In this document: positions 44,850 through 54,120 of the stretch, one piece after another
How positions within the stretch are numbered: position 1 is the first letter of the stretch
Layout of the letters: each line of letters opens with the position of its first letter
DNA from: Geoalkalibacter halelectricus
GTDB taxonomy: Bacteria; Desulfobacterota; Desulfuromonadia; Desulfuromonadales; Geoalkalibacteraceae
Reading direction: 5' to 3'
Assembly (NCBI RefSeq): GCF_025263685.1
Contig: NZ_CP092109.1
Coordinates: 2,543,001-2,607,000, forward strand
DNA length: 64,000 nt
The notes under the pieces: generated by a model
Database searches by the model: none
What the model was told of the DNA's origin: nothing
The model's input: only the letters and a program-made list of their open reading frames with translations
Translations under genes and position numbers: made by a program

Positions 44850-46196
44850 ATGACTTCGCCACGCCACGCCGCGTTTGACATTCTGCGCCAGGTCGAGGAC
44901 GGCGCCTTTGCCGATCTGGCCCTCGACAGCGCGCTCAGGCGGCTTAAGCTGAATGATCCGCGCGATCGCGCCCTGCTCACCGAACTGGTCTACGGCGTGC
45001 TGCGTCGCCGCGGACGGCTTGATTTCGCCCTGAGCCTCTGCTGTCGCCAGCCCCTGGCCAAGCTGGAACCGGCGGTGCTGCGCCTGCTGCGCCTCGGCGC
45101 CCATCAGCTGCTGCACCTGGAACGCATTCCCGCCCACGCCGTGCTCAACGAAACCGTCAACCTGGCCCGCCACCTTGGCCTGGAGCGCGCCACGGGGCTC
45201 ATCAACGGCGTGCTGCGACGCCTAGCCCGCGAACAGCACGACCTTGCCTGGCCCGATGCCGCAACCGCCCCCCGCGCCCACCTCGAGCAGGCCCTGTCGC
45301 TGCCAGGGTGGCTGGCGGGCTACCTGCTCGACCAGTTCGGGCGCGAGGAGGCCTGTCGCCTGGCCCAAGCCCTTCTCGAGCCCGCGCCCTTCACCCTGCG
45401 CGCCAATCGCCTCAAAACCACCCGTGCTGAATTGCTCGAAAGCCTTGCCGCGACGGGTCACGAGGCACGCGCCACCCGCTACGCCGAGGATGGACTCATT
45501 CTTGAGAAGCGCGGACCCGCCGCCCTGCCGGGTGACGCGGAAGGTCTCTACCAGGTTCAGGATCAGGCCAGCCAGCTCATTGCGCCCCTTCTCGGTGCCC
45601 GGGCCAGCGAGAGCATTCTCGACGCCTGCGCCGCGCCGGGCGGCAAAACGACCCATCTCGCCGCCCTCGCCGACAACCGGGCGAAGATTCTCGCCCTGGA
45701 TCTCCATCCCCAGCGCGTCGACTTGATCAACCAAGGCGCCGCGCGGCTTGGCTGCGCGGGAATCCAGGCGCGCGCCTGGGACATGGGCCACACCCCCGAC
45801 TTCGTGCCGCCGGGCAGCCTCGACCGTATTCTCGTGGATGCCCCGTGCAGCGGCCTTGGCGTTTTGCGGCGCAATCCAGAAATCCGCTGGCGACGCCAGC
45901 ACCAGGATCTTTGCGCCTTAGCCGCCCTGCAAAGCGCCATTCTCGCTGCTGCCGCCCCTTTGCTGCGTCCGGGCGGCGCGCTGCTCTACGCGGTCTGCAC
46001 CTTCACCCGCGAAGAAACCGAAGAGGTCATCGCCGCCTTTCTTGAAAAGCACCCGGACTTCGTCCGCGAGGATTTACGTGAACAGGCTCCAGCTTCCTGG
46101 CAGGAACTTTTTGACGAGCACGGCGCCCTGCGCACCCTGCCCCACCGCCACGACGGCATGGATGCCTTTTGGGCGGTGCGGATGAGAAAGCGGTGA
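44850..46196 (+). CDS. rsmB: 16S rRNA (cytosine-967-C5)-methyltransferase
   Basis: A 448-residue enzyme. The N-terminal NusB-like domain (RHAAFDILRQVEDGAFADLALDSAL) precedes the methyltransferase fold: DACAAPGGKTTHLAAL (SAM binding), LDLHPQRVDLI, VDAPCSGLGVLRRNPEIRW (catalytic Cys) and VCTFTREETEEV (second Cys). Last gene of the def-fmt-DUF116-rsmB run. A tandem repeat follows directly. Confidence 0.94.
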   Translation: MTSPRHAAFDILRQVEDGAFADLALDSALRRLKLNDPRDRALLTELVYGVLRRRGRLDFALSLCCRQPLAKLEPAVLRLLRLGAHQLLHLERIPAHAVLNETVNLARHLGLERATGLINGVLRRLAREQHDLAWPDAATAPRAHLEQALSLPGWLAGYLLDQFGREEACRLAQALLEPAPFTLRANRLKTTRAELLESLAATGHEARATRYAEDGLILEKRGPAALPGDAEGLYQVQDQASQLIAPLLGARASESILDACAAPGGKTTHLAALADNRAKILALDLHPQRVDLINQGAARLGCAGIQARAWDMGHTPDFVPPGSLDRILVDAPCSGLGVLRRNPEIRWRRQHQDLCALAALQSAILAAAAPLLRPGGALLYAVCTFTREETEEVIAAFLEKHPDFVREDLREQAPASWQELFDEHGALRTLPHRHDGMDAFWAVRMRKR

Positions 46197-46200
46197 GTTG

Positions 46201-46270
46201 TCATTTGTCATTTGTCATTTGTCATTTGTCATTTGTCATTTGTCATTTGTCATTTGTCATTTGTCATTTG
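46201..46270. repeat. heptanucleotide tandem repeat (TCATTTG) x10
   Basis: Exactly ten perfect copies of TCATTTG, starting 5 bp after the rsmB stop. About 60 bp later lies a partial inverted complement (GACCAAGGACAAATGACAAA, 46328-46347), and related strings recur at 49036-49071. The repeat could slip in copy number. The frame through it (CHLSFVI repeated) shows no sign of being a real protein. The remaining sequence to 46370 has no gene. Confidence 0.95.
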
Positions 46271-46370
46271 ATGATTTTATGCTGCTTCGTTGACGGGCGG
46301 AAATGGTTTTTTTCGGGTCTTACAAGGGACCAAGGACAAATGACAAAGGACAGCCCTTAAGGAGTTCTCC

Positions 46371-47036
46371 ATGATCAAAATCGCCCCTTCCATTCTCTCC
46401 GCCGACTTCGCCCGCCTGGGTGAGGAGGTGCGGGCCATCGAGGCGGCCGGCGCCGATTACGTGCATGTGGATGTCATGGATGGACACTTCGTGCCCAACC
46501 TCACCATCGGCCCGCCGGTGGTCGCGGCCCTACGCCAGGTGACCAAACTGCCCCTGGACGTGCATCTGATGATCTCCAACCCCGACGCCTATATTCCCGA
46601 ATTCGCCAAGGCTGGGGCCGACATCCTCACCGTGCACCAGGAGGCCGGCGCCCATCTGCATCGCTCGGTGCAACTGATTCGCAGTCTGGGAAAAAAAGCC
46701 GGGGTGTCCATCAACCCGGCGACACCGACGAGCGCCCTCGATGTGATTCTCGACGATCTCGATCTCGTGCTAGTGATGAGTGTCAATCCCGGCTTCGGCG
46801 GTCAGAGCTTCATCCCCTCGGCCCTGGGCAAGATCAGCGCTCTGCGCCGCGAAATCAACCGGCGCGGCCTGCAGGTCGAGCTTGAAGTCGACGGCGGCGT
46901 CAAGCCCGACAACATCGCTGAGATAGCCGCCGCCGGGGCCGATGTGTTCGTCGCCGGCAGCGCGGTTTTCGGCAGCGGCGACTATGCCGCCACCATTGCC
47001 GCCCTCAAGCGCAACGCCCTCAGCCAGAGCGCATGA
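46371..47036 (+). CDS. rpe: ribulose-phosphate 3-epimerase
   Basis: A 221-residue TIM-barrel enzyme interconverting ribulose-5-P and xylulose-5-P in the pentose phosphate pathway. [62 protein letters not shown] and [10 protein letters not shown] are all conserved, including the metal-binding His and Asp. The start follows AAGGAGTTCTCC. Overlaps the nudix gene by 4 bp (ATGA). Confidence 0.96.
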   Translation: MIKIAPSILSADFARLGEEVRAIEAAGADYVHVDVMDGHFVPNLTIGPPVVAALRQVTKLPLDVHLMISNPDAYIPEFAKAGADILTVHQEAGAHLHRSVQLIRSLGKKAGVSINPATPTSALDVILDDLDLVLVMSVNPGFGGQSFIPSALGKISALRREINRRGLQVELEVDGGVKPDNIAEIAAAGADVFVAGSAVFGSGDYAATIAALKRNALSQSA

Positions 47037-47599
47037 GACTCGATCCCGAACAGGTACGGAGAGCCCTTGCGAGCCACGCGCCTCAGCGCCTGCCCCGGGA
47101 AAATCTCGCGCCGGCAGCGGTACTGGTGCCGCTGTTCGCGCGCGACGGCGAAGAACAAGTTCTTTTTACCCGGCGCCCCGACACCATGCCTCATCACCGA
47201 GGTGAAATCTCCTTTCCCGGGGGGCGGCGCCAGCCCGAAGACCCCGACCTGCTGGCTACCGCCCTGCGCGAAACCGAGGAGGAGATGGGCATCGCGGCCC
47301 AGGACGTGCGGATTCTGGGACGGCTGGACGATTTTTTTTCGGTGCACGGCTACCATGTCACGCCCTTCGTCGGCTGCTTTCCCTATCCCTACACCTTTCG
47401 CGTCAACGTGCGCGAGGTCGCCGAGGTCATCACCGTGCCCCTGGCGCGACTGCGCGATCCGGCGATCTTTCATATCGAGGACTGGAGCCACCGGGGCCGC
47501 GACTATCCGGTGCATTTTTACCAAATCGACCACCATCAGATCTGGGGGCTGACCGCGGCGATCCTGACGCAATTTCTCGACCGCATCACCGCGCGCTGA
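47033..47599 (+). CDS. NUDIX hydrolase, coenzyme A pyrophosphatase-like
   Basis: A 188-residue protein. The Nudix box reads [12 protein letters not shown], then [13 protein letters not shown] (G-x5-E-x7-RE-x2-EE-x-G). The upstream block [22 protein letters not shown] is the CoA-pyrophosphatase (CoAse) signature. It likely cleaves CoA or its derivatives to 3',5'-ADP and phosphopantetheine. Translationally coupled to rpe. Confidence 0.87.
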   Translation: MRLDPEQVRRALASHAPQRLPRENLAPAAVLVPLFARDGEEQVLFTRRPDTMPHHRGEISFPGGRRQPEDPDLLATALRETEEEMGIAAQDVRILGRLDDFFSVHGYHVTPFVGCFPYPYTFRVNVREVAEVITVPLARLRDPAIFHIEDWSHRGRDYPVHFYQIDHHQIWGLTAAILTQFLDRITAR

Positions 47600-47796
47600 T
47601 GTCGCCAGCGCAGTCCTAGCCGTGCGCTAAGTCAAATTGGCGCAACGCAGGCAGCGCTCAAAATAGCCGGAATTAGAAGGCAGGACTAGCCGCACGGGTC
47701 TAGGCCCTTGCGCCGGAATATTTTGGCGCTAGAATTGATGCGGTGATTTTTATTGGATTTTTCTGACGACCTTCGCTTTCCCTGGATGACGGCACC

Positions 47797-49026
47797 ATGA
47801 ATTTTTTCCGCAATCTCGGCCTGCTCGCCAAGATCTCCGTGATCGTGGTCGCCATCCTGACGCTTTTTCTCGGCTTCAACGCCCTGATCAACTATCGCCA
47901 GCAAAAAAGCATCATCCTCGAAGAAGCCTTGATGAAGGCGCGCGGCGCCGCCTACCATGCCGTGCAGGCGCGCGAATATCTCTCGGCCGAATACCTGGAG
48001 GGGGGCATCGAGCTTTCGCGCGAGCGCTACGGCCTGATTCCGGTGGTCGCCTCCAACCGCATCGGCCTGTTGGTGGCGCAGGATCTCGGCTACCACATTC
48101 GCCAGACCTCGGATCGCTACCGCAATCCCGACAACGCCCCGGACGCCTTTGAGGCCGAGGCGCTCAAGGCTTTTCGCGCCGAGCACAGCCTGCTGGAATA
48201 TTTCGAGGAAACCACCCAGGCGGGCGAACCCATGTTCCGCTACCTGCTGCCGTTCAGCGCCGACGAGAGCTGCCTGCAATGCCACGGCGATCCCGATCAG
48301 GCACCGGCGTACATTCAGGAGCTGTTTCCGCGCGAGACCGACCAGGCCTACCACTACGAACTCGGTGAAATCATCGGCGCCGCCTCCATCAGCATCCCCA
48401 TGGAGGATCTCTACCGCCAGATCTACACCAATCTACGCTTTGACCTGTTGGTGACCGGTGGCACCTTCCTGGCCCTGATCACCTGTCTGGGCTTTCTCAT
48501 TCGCCTCACCGTGACCCGCCCTCTCTCGCAACTCGGCGCGGCCATCGGAGGCATCATGCGGACCGGACGCTTCGATGAGCAGATCCCCGGCCGCGGGCGC
48601 GACGAAATCGGGCACCTCATCGAGGTGTTCAACGACATGACCACGCATCTGCGCGAAAAAACCAATGAGCTTGAGGAGTCCGAACGGCGCTTCCGCCTGC
48701 TCACCGAAAACGCCCGCGACGGCATCATCTCCTTTTTGGCCAACGGCCAGATCATCCTCTTCAACCGTCAGGCCGAGAAAATCTTTGGTTACAGCAAACG
48801 CGAAGCCATCGGCATGACCATCAGCGAGCTAATTCACCCGGAATGCGCCTCCCTTCATGAACTCGGCGCCCAGGAGTACCTGCGGATTCACTCCGCCGAA
48901 CTGATGAAAACCATCCGACGCATCCCGGGACGGCGCCGCGACGGCTCAGCCATGCCCATCGAGCTGGCGCTCTCCCTTACCGAATCGGACGGGCACATCT
49001 TTTACACCGCGATTGTGCGGGTGTAG
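47797..49026 (+). CDS. heme-binding DUF3365-HAMP-PAS membrane sensor without output domain
   Basis: A 409-residue inner-membrane protein. TM1 is at about 12-30 and TM2 at about 215-238. The periplasmic part between them is a DUF3365/Tll0287-like domain with one c-type heme motif CLQCH (C159, C162, H163). A HAMP linker (about 238-290) and a PAS domain (about 303-405, LLTENARDGIISF...RRDGSAMPIELALSL) follow. The protein then stops, with no kinase, GGDEF or methyl-accepting domain. It may sense redox or a gas through heme and signal by protein contact. Start is ATG at 47797. The 197 bp upstream show no gene. Confidence 0.82.
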   Translation: MNFFRNLGLLAKISVIVVAILTLFLGFNALINYRQQKSIILEEALMKARGAAYHAVQAREYLSAEYLEGGIELSRERYGLIPVVASNRIGLLVAQDLGYHIRQTSDRYRNPDNAPDAFEAEALKAFRAEHSLLEYFEETTQAGEPMFRYLLPFSADESCLQCHGDPDQAPAYIQELFPRETDQAYHYELGEIIGAASISIPMEDLYRQIYTNLRFDLLVTGGTFLALITCLGFLIRLTVTRPLSQLGAAIGGIMRTGRFDEQIPGRGRDEIGHLIEVFNDMTTHLREKTNELEESERRFRLLTENARDGIISFLANGQIILFNRQAEKIFGYSKREAIGMTISELIHPECASLHELGAQEYLRIHSAELMKTIRRIPGRRRDGSAMPIELALSLTESDGHIFYTAIVRV

Positions 49027-49106
49027 CAAAGATCGTCCTTGGTCTTTGGCCATTTGTCCCTGGTCACTTGTCGGCTCAATTCTCACCTTCGGAAGTGATT
49101 TTTTCC

Positions 49107-50957
49107 ATGCCTGCCTTTCCTCCTCGTTCGCAACGCTTTCTCGACCTTCTCGCGCAGCGGGTGCTGGTCGGCGACGGCGCCATGGGCACGCTGCTCTATC
49201 AGCGCGGCGTGGCCCTCGATGCCAACTTTGAACATCTCAACCTGATCCGCCCGCACCTGGTCGCCCAGGTGCACGAGGATTATGCCGCCGCCGGCGCCAG
49301 GGTTCTGGAAACCAACACCTTCGGGGCCAACCGCCTGCGTCTTGGCGCCATCGGCCTGGAGCACAAGGCGGCGGCCATCAATGCCGCCGGCGCGCGCCTG
49401 GCGCGCCAGGTGGCCGGCGCGGACCGCTTCGTCGCCGGCTCGGTGGGCCCTCTGCCGGCGGCTCGCGACAGCGACCGGGATCTCGAGGAAGTCCAAAAGC
49501 GTGAAATCCTGCACGAGCAGATGGCCGCCCTGGCCGACGGCGGCGTCGATCTGTTCATCCTCGAAACCTTCTCCTCCCTGGCCGATCTGCTGCTGGCCCT
49601 TGAGGTCGCGGCCGAGTTGGGCCTGCCGGCCAGCGCCCAACTGGCATTTCTCGAAGGTGGTCGCACCCGCGAAGGTGTGGCCGCGGCGCAGGCCGTGGGT
49701 GTGTTGGATGAAGCGGGCGCGGCGCTCATCGGCGCCAATTGCGGCGCCGGACCACGCGACCTGCTCGCCGTCCTGCGAGACATCGCGCCCCTCACCCGGC
49801 GCCCCCTGGCGGCCTACGCCAATTCGGGCTTCCCCCAGTACCGCGACGGCCGCTTCCTGTATCTGGCCACGCCGGACTATTTCGCTTCCATGGGCGAGGA
49901 GATGGTGCGCAGCGGGGCCGCCCTGATCGGCGGGTGTTGCGGCACGACCCCGGAACACATTCAAGCCCTGGCTAAACGGGTGGCCGATCTGGCTCCGACC
50001 ACCCGGCCGAGCGCGCCCGCGCCGCCGCGCGTGGCGCCCGCGCCGCCGCCCGCGCAGCCGGAGACGGTCAATTTTCTCGGCGAGTGGGGCCGTCGCCCGA
50101 TCATCACCGTCGAACTCGATCCCCCGCGTGGCCTAAACTGCGATAAGGTGCTGGCCGCCGCGGAGCGGTTGCGCGCCGCTGGTGTGGATGCCATCAGCCT
50201 GGCGGAAAATCCCCTGGCGCGCATCCGGTTGGGCAATCTCGCCCTGGCCTGGCGCATTCAGGAACGCACCGGTGTGCCGGTCATCGCGCACGTTACCTGC
50301 CGCGACCGCAACCTGATCGGTTTACATTCCGAGATGATGGGCGCGCACCTGCTGGGCATTCGCAACATCCTGGCGGTGACCGGCGATCCCGTATCCCTGG
50401 GCGGCGAAGCCGGAGCCTCCAGTGTCTTCGATCTCAATTCCATCGGCCTGCTGCAACTGCTCAGCGCCCTCAATGAGGGTCGCAACCTCTTGGGCAGCGA
50501 CCTGGACGGCCGCAGTGAATTTCTCCTCGGCGCGGCCTTCAACCCCAATGTGCGCAACCTGGAGGGTCAAATCCGCCGCCTGGAAAAGAAAATCGCCGCC
50601 GGGGCGCGCTTTGTGCAAACCCAACCGGTCTATAGCGCGGCCGTGCTCGAGGATCTGCTGGCGCAAACCGCGCCCCTGAACATTCCGGTGCTGGTCGGCA
50701 TCCTTCCCCTGGTGAGCGAGCGCAACGCGGAGTTTTTACACAATGAGGTTCCGGGTATAACCCTGCCCGATGAGGTGCGCATGCGCATGCGCGGCCTGGG
50801 CGGTGCGGAGGGAATTCGGGAGGGCCTGGCCATCGCCGGGGAACTGATCGCGGCGGGCCAAGGTCGGGTCGGCGGCTGGTACCTGATGCCGCCCTTCGGC
50901 AAGGTGGAGTTGGCGGTGGCGCTTATGGAGGAGATTCGCCGCAGGGCGGCGGGCTAA
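49107..50957 (+). CDS. bifunctional homocysteine S-methyltransferase / methylenetetrahydrofolate reductase
   Basis: A 616-residue fusion. Residues 1-290 are a homocysteine methyltransferase barrel with zinc ligands in GANCGAG and GGCCGTTP. A Pro/Ala linker (about 295-325) leads to a MetF-like MTHFR domain (ITVELDPPRGLNCDKVLAAAERL, VIAHVTCRDRN, NILAVTGDPV, GAAFNPN). It links reduction of methylene-THF to methyl transfer, as in Bacillus YitJ. The cobalamin and pterin domains of MetH are not present. The start at 49107 (MPAFPPRSQRF) has GGAAG upstream. Its 3' end overlaps the convergent grx gene by 35 bp. Confidence 0.87.
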   Translation: MPAFPPRSQRFLDLLAQRVLVGDGAMGTLLYQRGVALDANFEHLNLIRPHLVAQVHEDYAAAGARVLETNTFGANRLRLGAIGLEHKAAAINAAGARLARQVAGADRFVAGSVGPLPAARDSDRDLEEVQKREILHEQMAALADGGVDLFILETFSSLADLLLALEVAAELGLPASAQLAFLEGGRTREGVAAAQAVGVLDEAGAALIGANCGAGPRDLLAVLRDIAPLTRRPLAAYANSGFPQYRDGRFLYLATPDYFASMGEEMVRSGAALIGGCCGTTPEHIQALAKRVADLAPTTRPSAPAPPRVAPAPPPAQPETVNFLGEWGRRPIITVELDPPRGLNCDKVLAAAERLRAAGVDAISLAENPLARIRLGNLALAWRIQERTGVPVIAHVTCRDRNLIGLHSEMMGAHLLGIRNILAVTGDPVSLGGEAGASSVFDLNSIGLLQLLSALNEGRNLLGSDLDGRSEFLLGAAFNPNVRNLEGQIRRLEKKIAAGARFVQTQPVYSAAVLEDLLAQTAPLNIPVLVGILPLVSERNAEFLHNEVPGITLPDEVRMRMRGLGGAEGIREGLAIAGELIAAGQGRVGGWYLMPPFGKVELAVALMEEIRRRAAG

Positions 50958-51207
50958 GACCCAGCATCCGGTCGAGTTCGCCCTTTTCATCAAGGTCGAA
51001 GAGATCACTGCAGCCGCCCACCAGGGAATCGTCGATGAAGATTTCCGGAACGGTGCGGCGCCCCGAGCGCTGGCGCATTTCCTGCTCCTTGCGCGGGTCG
51101 TCCGTGACGTCGTATTCGATGAATTCGACCCCTTTGATGTGCAGCAGCTCCTTGGCTCTCTTGCAGTACGGACAATAGCTTTTGGTATAAATTTCCACAC
51201 GTTTCAT
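50923..51207 (-). CDS. grxC: glutaredoxin 3-type protein
   Basis: A 94-residue dithiol glutaredoxin. The active site is CPYC at 12-15 (IYTKSYCPYCKRAKELL), with TVPEIFIDDSLVGGCSDLFDL as the cis-Pro and glutathione-binding GG region. Converges on, and overlaps by 35 bp, the methyltransferase/MTHFR gene. Confidence 0.93.
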   Translation of the reverse strand: MKRVEIYTKSYCPYCKRAKELLHIKGVEFIEYDVTDDPRKEQEMRQRSGRRTVPEIFIDDSLVGGCSDLFDLDEKGELDRMLGLSPPPCGESPP

Positions 51208-51358
51208 GCCTTACCCCATTCTCCCGGCAGCGTTTTAGCGCCTGTTGAATGTCACATTCTACCCGAGGTTTTTCCGCTTGCAAGGCCGCGGAGGTCCGTC
51301 ATCGATTTCAGGCGGTGCGCCGCCGGTTACGAATGGGGCAAGCACAAAGGAGATTTCC

Positions 51359-51781
51359 ATGCACAGATCGTCCCTGGTGATCCTGGTCCTGGCCTTGACC
51401 GCCCTGTTGCTGAGCGGCTGCCCGCGTCAGGGCCTGACACCGGAAAAGGACCTGCACGACGCCCTCGGACTTTTCGTTCAGAGCCTGCGCTGGGGAGATG
51501 CACCAGGCAGTGCGCGCTTTTTTGTCGATCCGCACGGCCAGGACTTTCTCGAACGCTACCGCGACCGCGACGAACTCAACATCACCGATGTTTTTCTCAA
51601 CGAAGTCCACCTGAGTCCCGAACGCGACCAGGCGCAGGTGCGACTGCGGGTGGAATACTTTCTGCTGCCCTCGGCCTCGGTGCGCCGCGCCGACATCGAA
51701 CAGCACTGGCGGATGCTTCCCGGCGGCATTCCGGGGCCGCAGTCCTGGCGCATCCACAGCGCTTTTCCCGACCTCTACTGA
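51359..51781 (+). CDS. small lipoprotein, unknown function
   Basis: A 140-residue protein with a signal peptide and lipobox LLSGC (cleavage before C21). The mature part (EKDLHDALGLFVQSLRWGDAPGSARFFV, then LNEVHLSPERDQAQVRLRVEYFLLPSASVRR) looks like a small alpha/beta domain of NTF2-like type (guess). The start at 51359 follows AAAGGAGATTTCC. Confidence 0.7.
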   Translation: MHRSSLVILVLALTALLLSGCPRQGLTPEKDLHDALGLFVQSLRWGDAPGSARFFVDPHGQDFLERYRDRDELNITDVFLNEVHLSPERDQAQVRLRVEYFLLPSASVRRADIEQHWRMLPGGIPGPQSWRIHSAFPDLY

Positions 51782-52005
51782 GCGGCGCAACCCGTCGTTT
51801 TCCCTGCCCTTGGCGGCGGTGCGGGCCGCGTTCAAGCGGGTAACTTTTCCCTTGATTTGGCGTTTACCTTTGTGCTATTTAACTGCATACTGTATACATT
51901 ACACACGGCAATAAATCGCTGCATTGACCGGTCTTTTGCCCTCTAATCCACGGGCAGACAGCCCTTTACACAGCTCCGGCCAGACGAAGCCGACAGGAGG
52001 TCGAT

Positions 52006-54027
52006 TTGGCCCAGATCGTTTTTTCCAGTTGGGGAAACAAGGTCGTTGACAACCGCAAGGGCGAGGTGGGGGAGCCCCCCAGCTTCCGCCTACCCGTCAC
52101 CCTCGATGGCCAAAGGCCCCTGGCCGCGTTCATGGGGTGGGACGGAATCATCGTCTTCGACGATAAGGTCAACATTCCCGCCATGACCGCCGAGTACATG
52201 AAGCGCGTGCAGACTCTGTACTGTTGCGGCAAATGTACGCCCGGCAAGAAAGGCACCAAGGTTCTTGCCGATCTGCTGGAGGCGACCCTGACGGGCGCCG
52301 CCGCCGCGGCCGACCTCGACAAGGTCCCGCAACTGGCCGAATTGCTCAAGAACTGCAAATGCACCCTGTGCCAAAGTGCCACGGTGCCGGTTCTGCACGC
52401 GGTCACTCACTTCCGCGAGGATTTCCTCGCCTGCCTGAGCGGCACCCTGGACAAGCCCCGCGAGGGTTACAGCCTGATCCACAAGTACACCGCGCCCTGC
52501 CAGGACAAGTGCCCCGCGCACATCGACATTCCCGCCTATATCGAGGCCATCAAGGAGTATCGCTTCGACGAATCCCTCGAGGTCATTCGCGACAACATGC
52601 CGATGCCTTCGGTCTGCGGCCGGGTCTGCCCTCATCCCTGCGAAACCGCCTGCCGGCGCAAGAACGTGGACGAATCCATCAACATCATGGTGCTCAAGCG
52701 CTCGGCGTCGGATTGGGAATGGAAGCACCACCAGGCACCGCCCATGCAAGCCAAGCCGCGCAAGAACAAAAAAGTCGCGGTGGTCGGCGCCGGGCCCGCG
52801 GGCCTAACCGCCGCCTACTACCTGGCCCTGGAAGGCTATCCGATCACCATTTACGAGGCCCTGCCGGAAGGCTACGGCGGCGGCATGGTGGCGGTCGGGA
52901 TTCCCCCCTACCGCATGCCGCGCCACATTCTGCAGCGTGACATCGACATCATTCAGGCCCTCGGCGTGGAAATCATCTACAACACCCGCGTCGGCAAAGA
53001 CATCTCCCTGCCCGAACTCAAGGAGAAGTTCGACGCCGTGTTTCTCGCACCCGGCGCCCATCGCTCCAAACCCATGGGGGTCGAGGGCGAGGACAAAGGC
53101 TACAAGGGTTTTCTCAAAGGCGGGATCGACTTTCTGCGCGAAGCCTACATGGGCAAGCCCACCGGCATGGGCAAGAAGGTGGTGGTGGTCGGCGGCGGCA
53201 ACACCGCCATCGACTGCGTGCGCGTGGCGCTGCGCGAAGGCGCCGAGGAATCCATCCTGCTCTATCGTCGTTCACGCAAGGAGATGCCCGCCGATGTCTG
53301 GGAAGTCGACGGCGCGGATGAGGAAGGCGTCAAGTTCGAATTCCTGGTGCTGCCGACCCGCATCATCGTCGACGACAAAGAGCAGGTCACCGGCGTTGAG
53401 TGCGTGCGCATGGAACTGGGCGAACCCGATGCTTCGGGGCGCCGCCGTCCCCAGCCGGTCAAGGGCAGCGAGTTCGTGGTCGAGTGCGACACGGTCATCC
53501 CGGCGATCGGCCAGGACCCGGACCTCTCTTTCATTCCGGAAAAAATGGGCATCGGCATTACCAAGTGGAACACCGTGGTGACGCGCTTCCTGCCGCTTAA
53601 GGATGCCAACGGCAAGGATCTCAACGACAGCATGGGCAACCCCCTGTCGCGCCTGCTGATTACCGACAACGAGGGCGTGTTTGCCGGTGGCGATGCCGAA
53701 ATCGGACCTCTGACCGTCGTCGCCTGCGTCGGCAACGGCCATCGCGCCGCCCATGTCATTCAGCGCTGGCTCGAGGAGGGCAAGGCCTATTTGACGGATG
53801 ACGAGATCATGGAGGACATCCTCACCTTCATGAACGTCTACGACAAGAACGAGCAGGTTGCCTGGCTGGACTCGGCCTGTCGGGAAAATCAGGCGGAAAT
53901 TCATGGCCCCGAGCGGGCCAGCTACAAGAACTACACGGAAGTCGAACTTGGCTTCAAGGACAGCCAGGCGGTCCGGGAAGCCGAGCGGTGCCTGCGGTGT
54001 TATCGCATGGCCATGGCGGCGATTTAA
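52006..54027 (+). CDS. sfrB: SfrB-like FAD/NAD(P) and Fe-S oxidoreductase subunit
   Basis: A 673-residue flavoprotein. An N-terminal NuoF-type Fe-S segment (CCGKCTPGKKGT, about 73-84, and CKCTLCQ) is followed by a GltD-like module. That has PCQDKCPAHIDIPAYIEAI, SVCGRVCPHPCETACRR, an FAD motif VVGAGPAGLTAAYY, and an NAD(P) motif VVGGGNTAIDCVRVALREGAEES. With the next gene it matches the Geobacter SfrAB enzyme, purified as a soluble Fe(III) reductase and thought to oxidise NADPH in the cell. Start is TTG at 52006, set by CAGGAGGTCGA. The upstream region holds a palindromic ATACTGTATACA (near 51892) that could be an operator. Confidence 0.75.
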   Translation: MAQIVFSSWGNKVVDNRKGEVGEPPSFRLPVTLDGQRPLAAFMGWDGIIVFDDKVNIPAMTAEYMKRVQTLYCCGKCTPGKKGTKVLADLLEATLTGAAAAADLDKVPQLAELLKNCKCTLCQSATVPVLHAVTHFREDFLACLSGTLDKPREGYSLIHKYTAPCQDKCPAHIDIPAYIEAIKEYRFDESLEVIRDNMPMPSVCGRVCPHPCETACRRKNVDESINIMVLKRSASDWEWKHHQAPPMQAKPRKNKKVAVVGAGPAGLTAAYYLALEGYPITIYEALPEGYGGGMVAVGIPPYRMPRHILQRDIDIIQALGVEIIYNTRVGKDISLPELKEKFDAVFLAPGAHRSKPMGVEGEDKGYKGFLKGGIDFLREAYMGKPTGMGKKVVVVGGGNTAIDCVRVALREGAEESILLYRRSRKEMPADVWEVDGADEEGVKFEFLVLPTRIIVDDKEQVTGVECVRMELGEPDASGRRRPQPVKGSEFVVECDTVIPAIGQDPDLSFIPEKMGIGITKWNTVVTRFLPLKDANGKDLNDSMGNPLSRLLITDNEGVFAGGDAEIGPLTVVACVGNGHRAAHVIQRWLEEGKAYLTDDEIMEDILTFMNVYDKNEQVAWLDSACRENQAEIHGPERASYKNYTEVELGFKDSQAVREAERCLRCYRMAMAAI

Positions 54028-54120
54028 ATTCTTCTGGCGAAAAGGCAGGCTTGTCCCCGGCACGCGGCGATACCGCGCGGCGGTGGGCCTTTCCTGCCCG
54101 ATTTTAGAGGTGATATCAAC

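Noticed and set aside
46201..46270. CRISPR array
   Set aside because: Repeats are contiguous 7-mers with no spacers.
46169..46360. Frame encoding repeated CHLSFVI
   Set aside because: Produced by the TCATTTG tandem repeat; no ribosome binding site and no non-repetitive domain.
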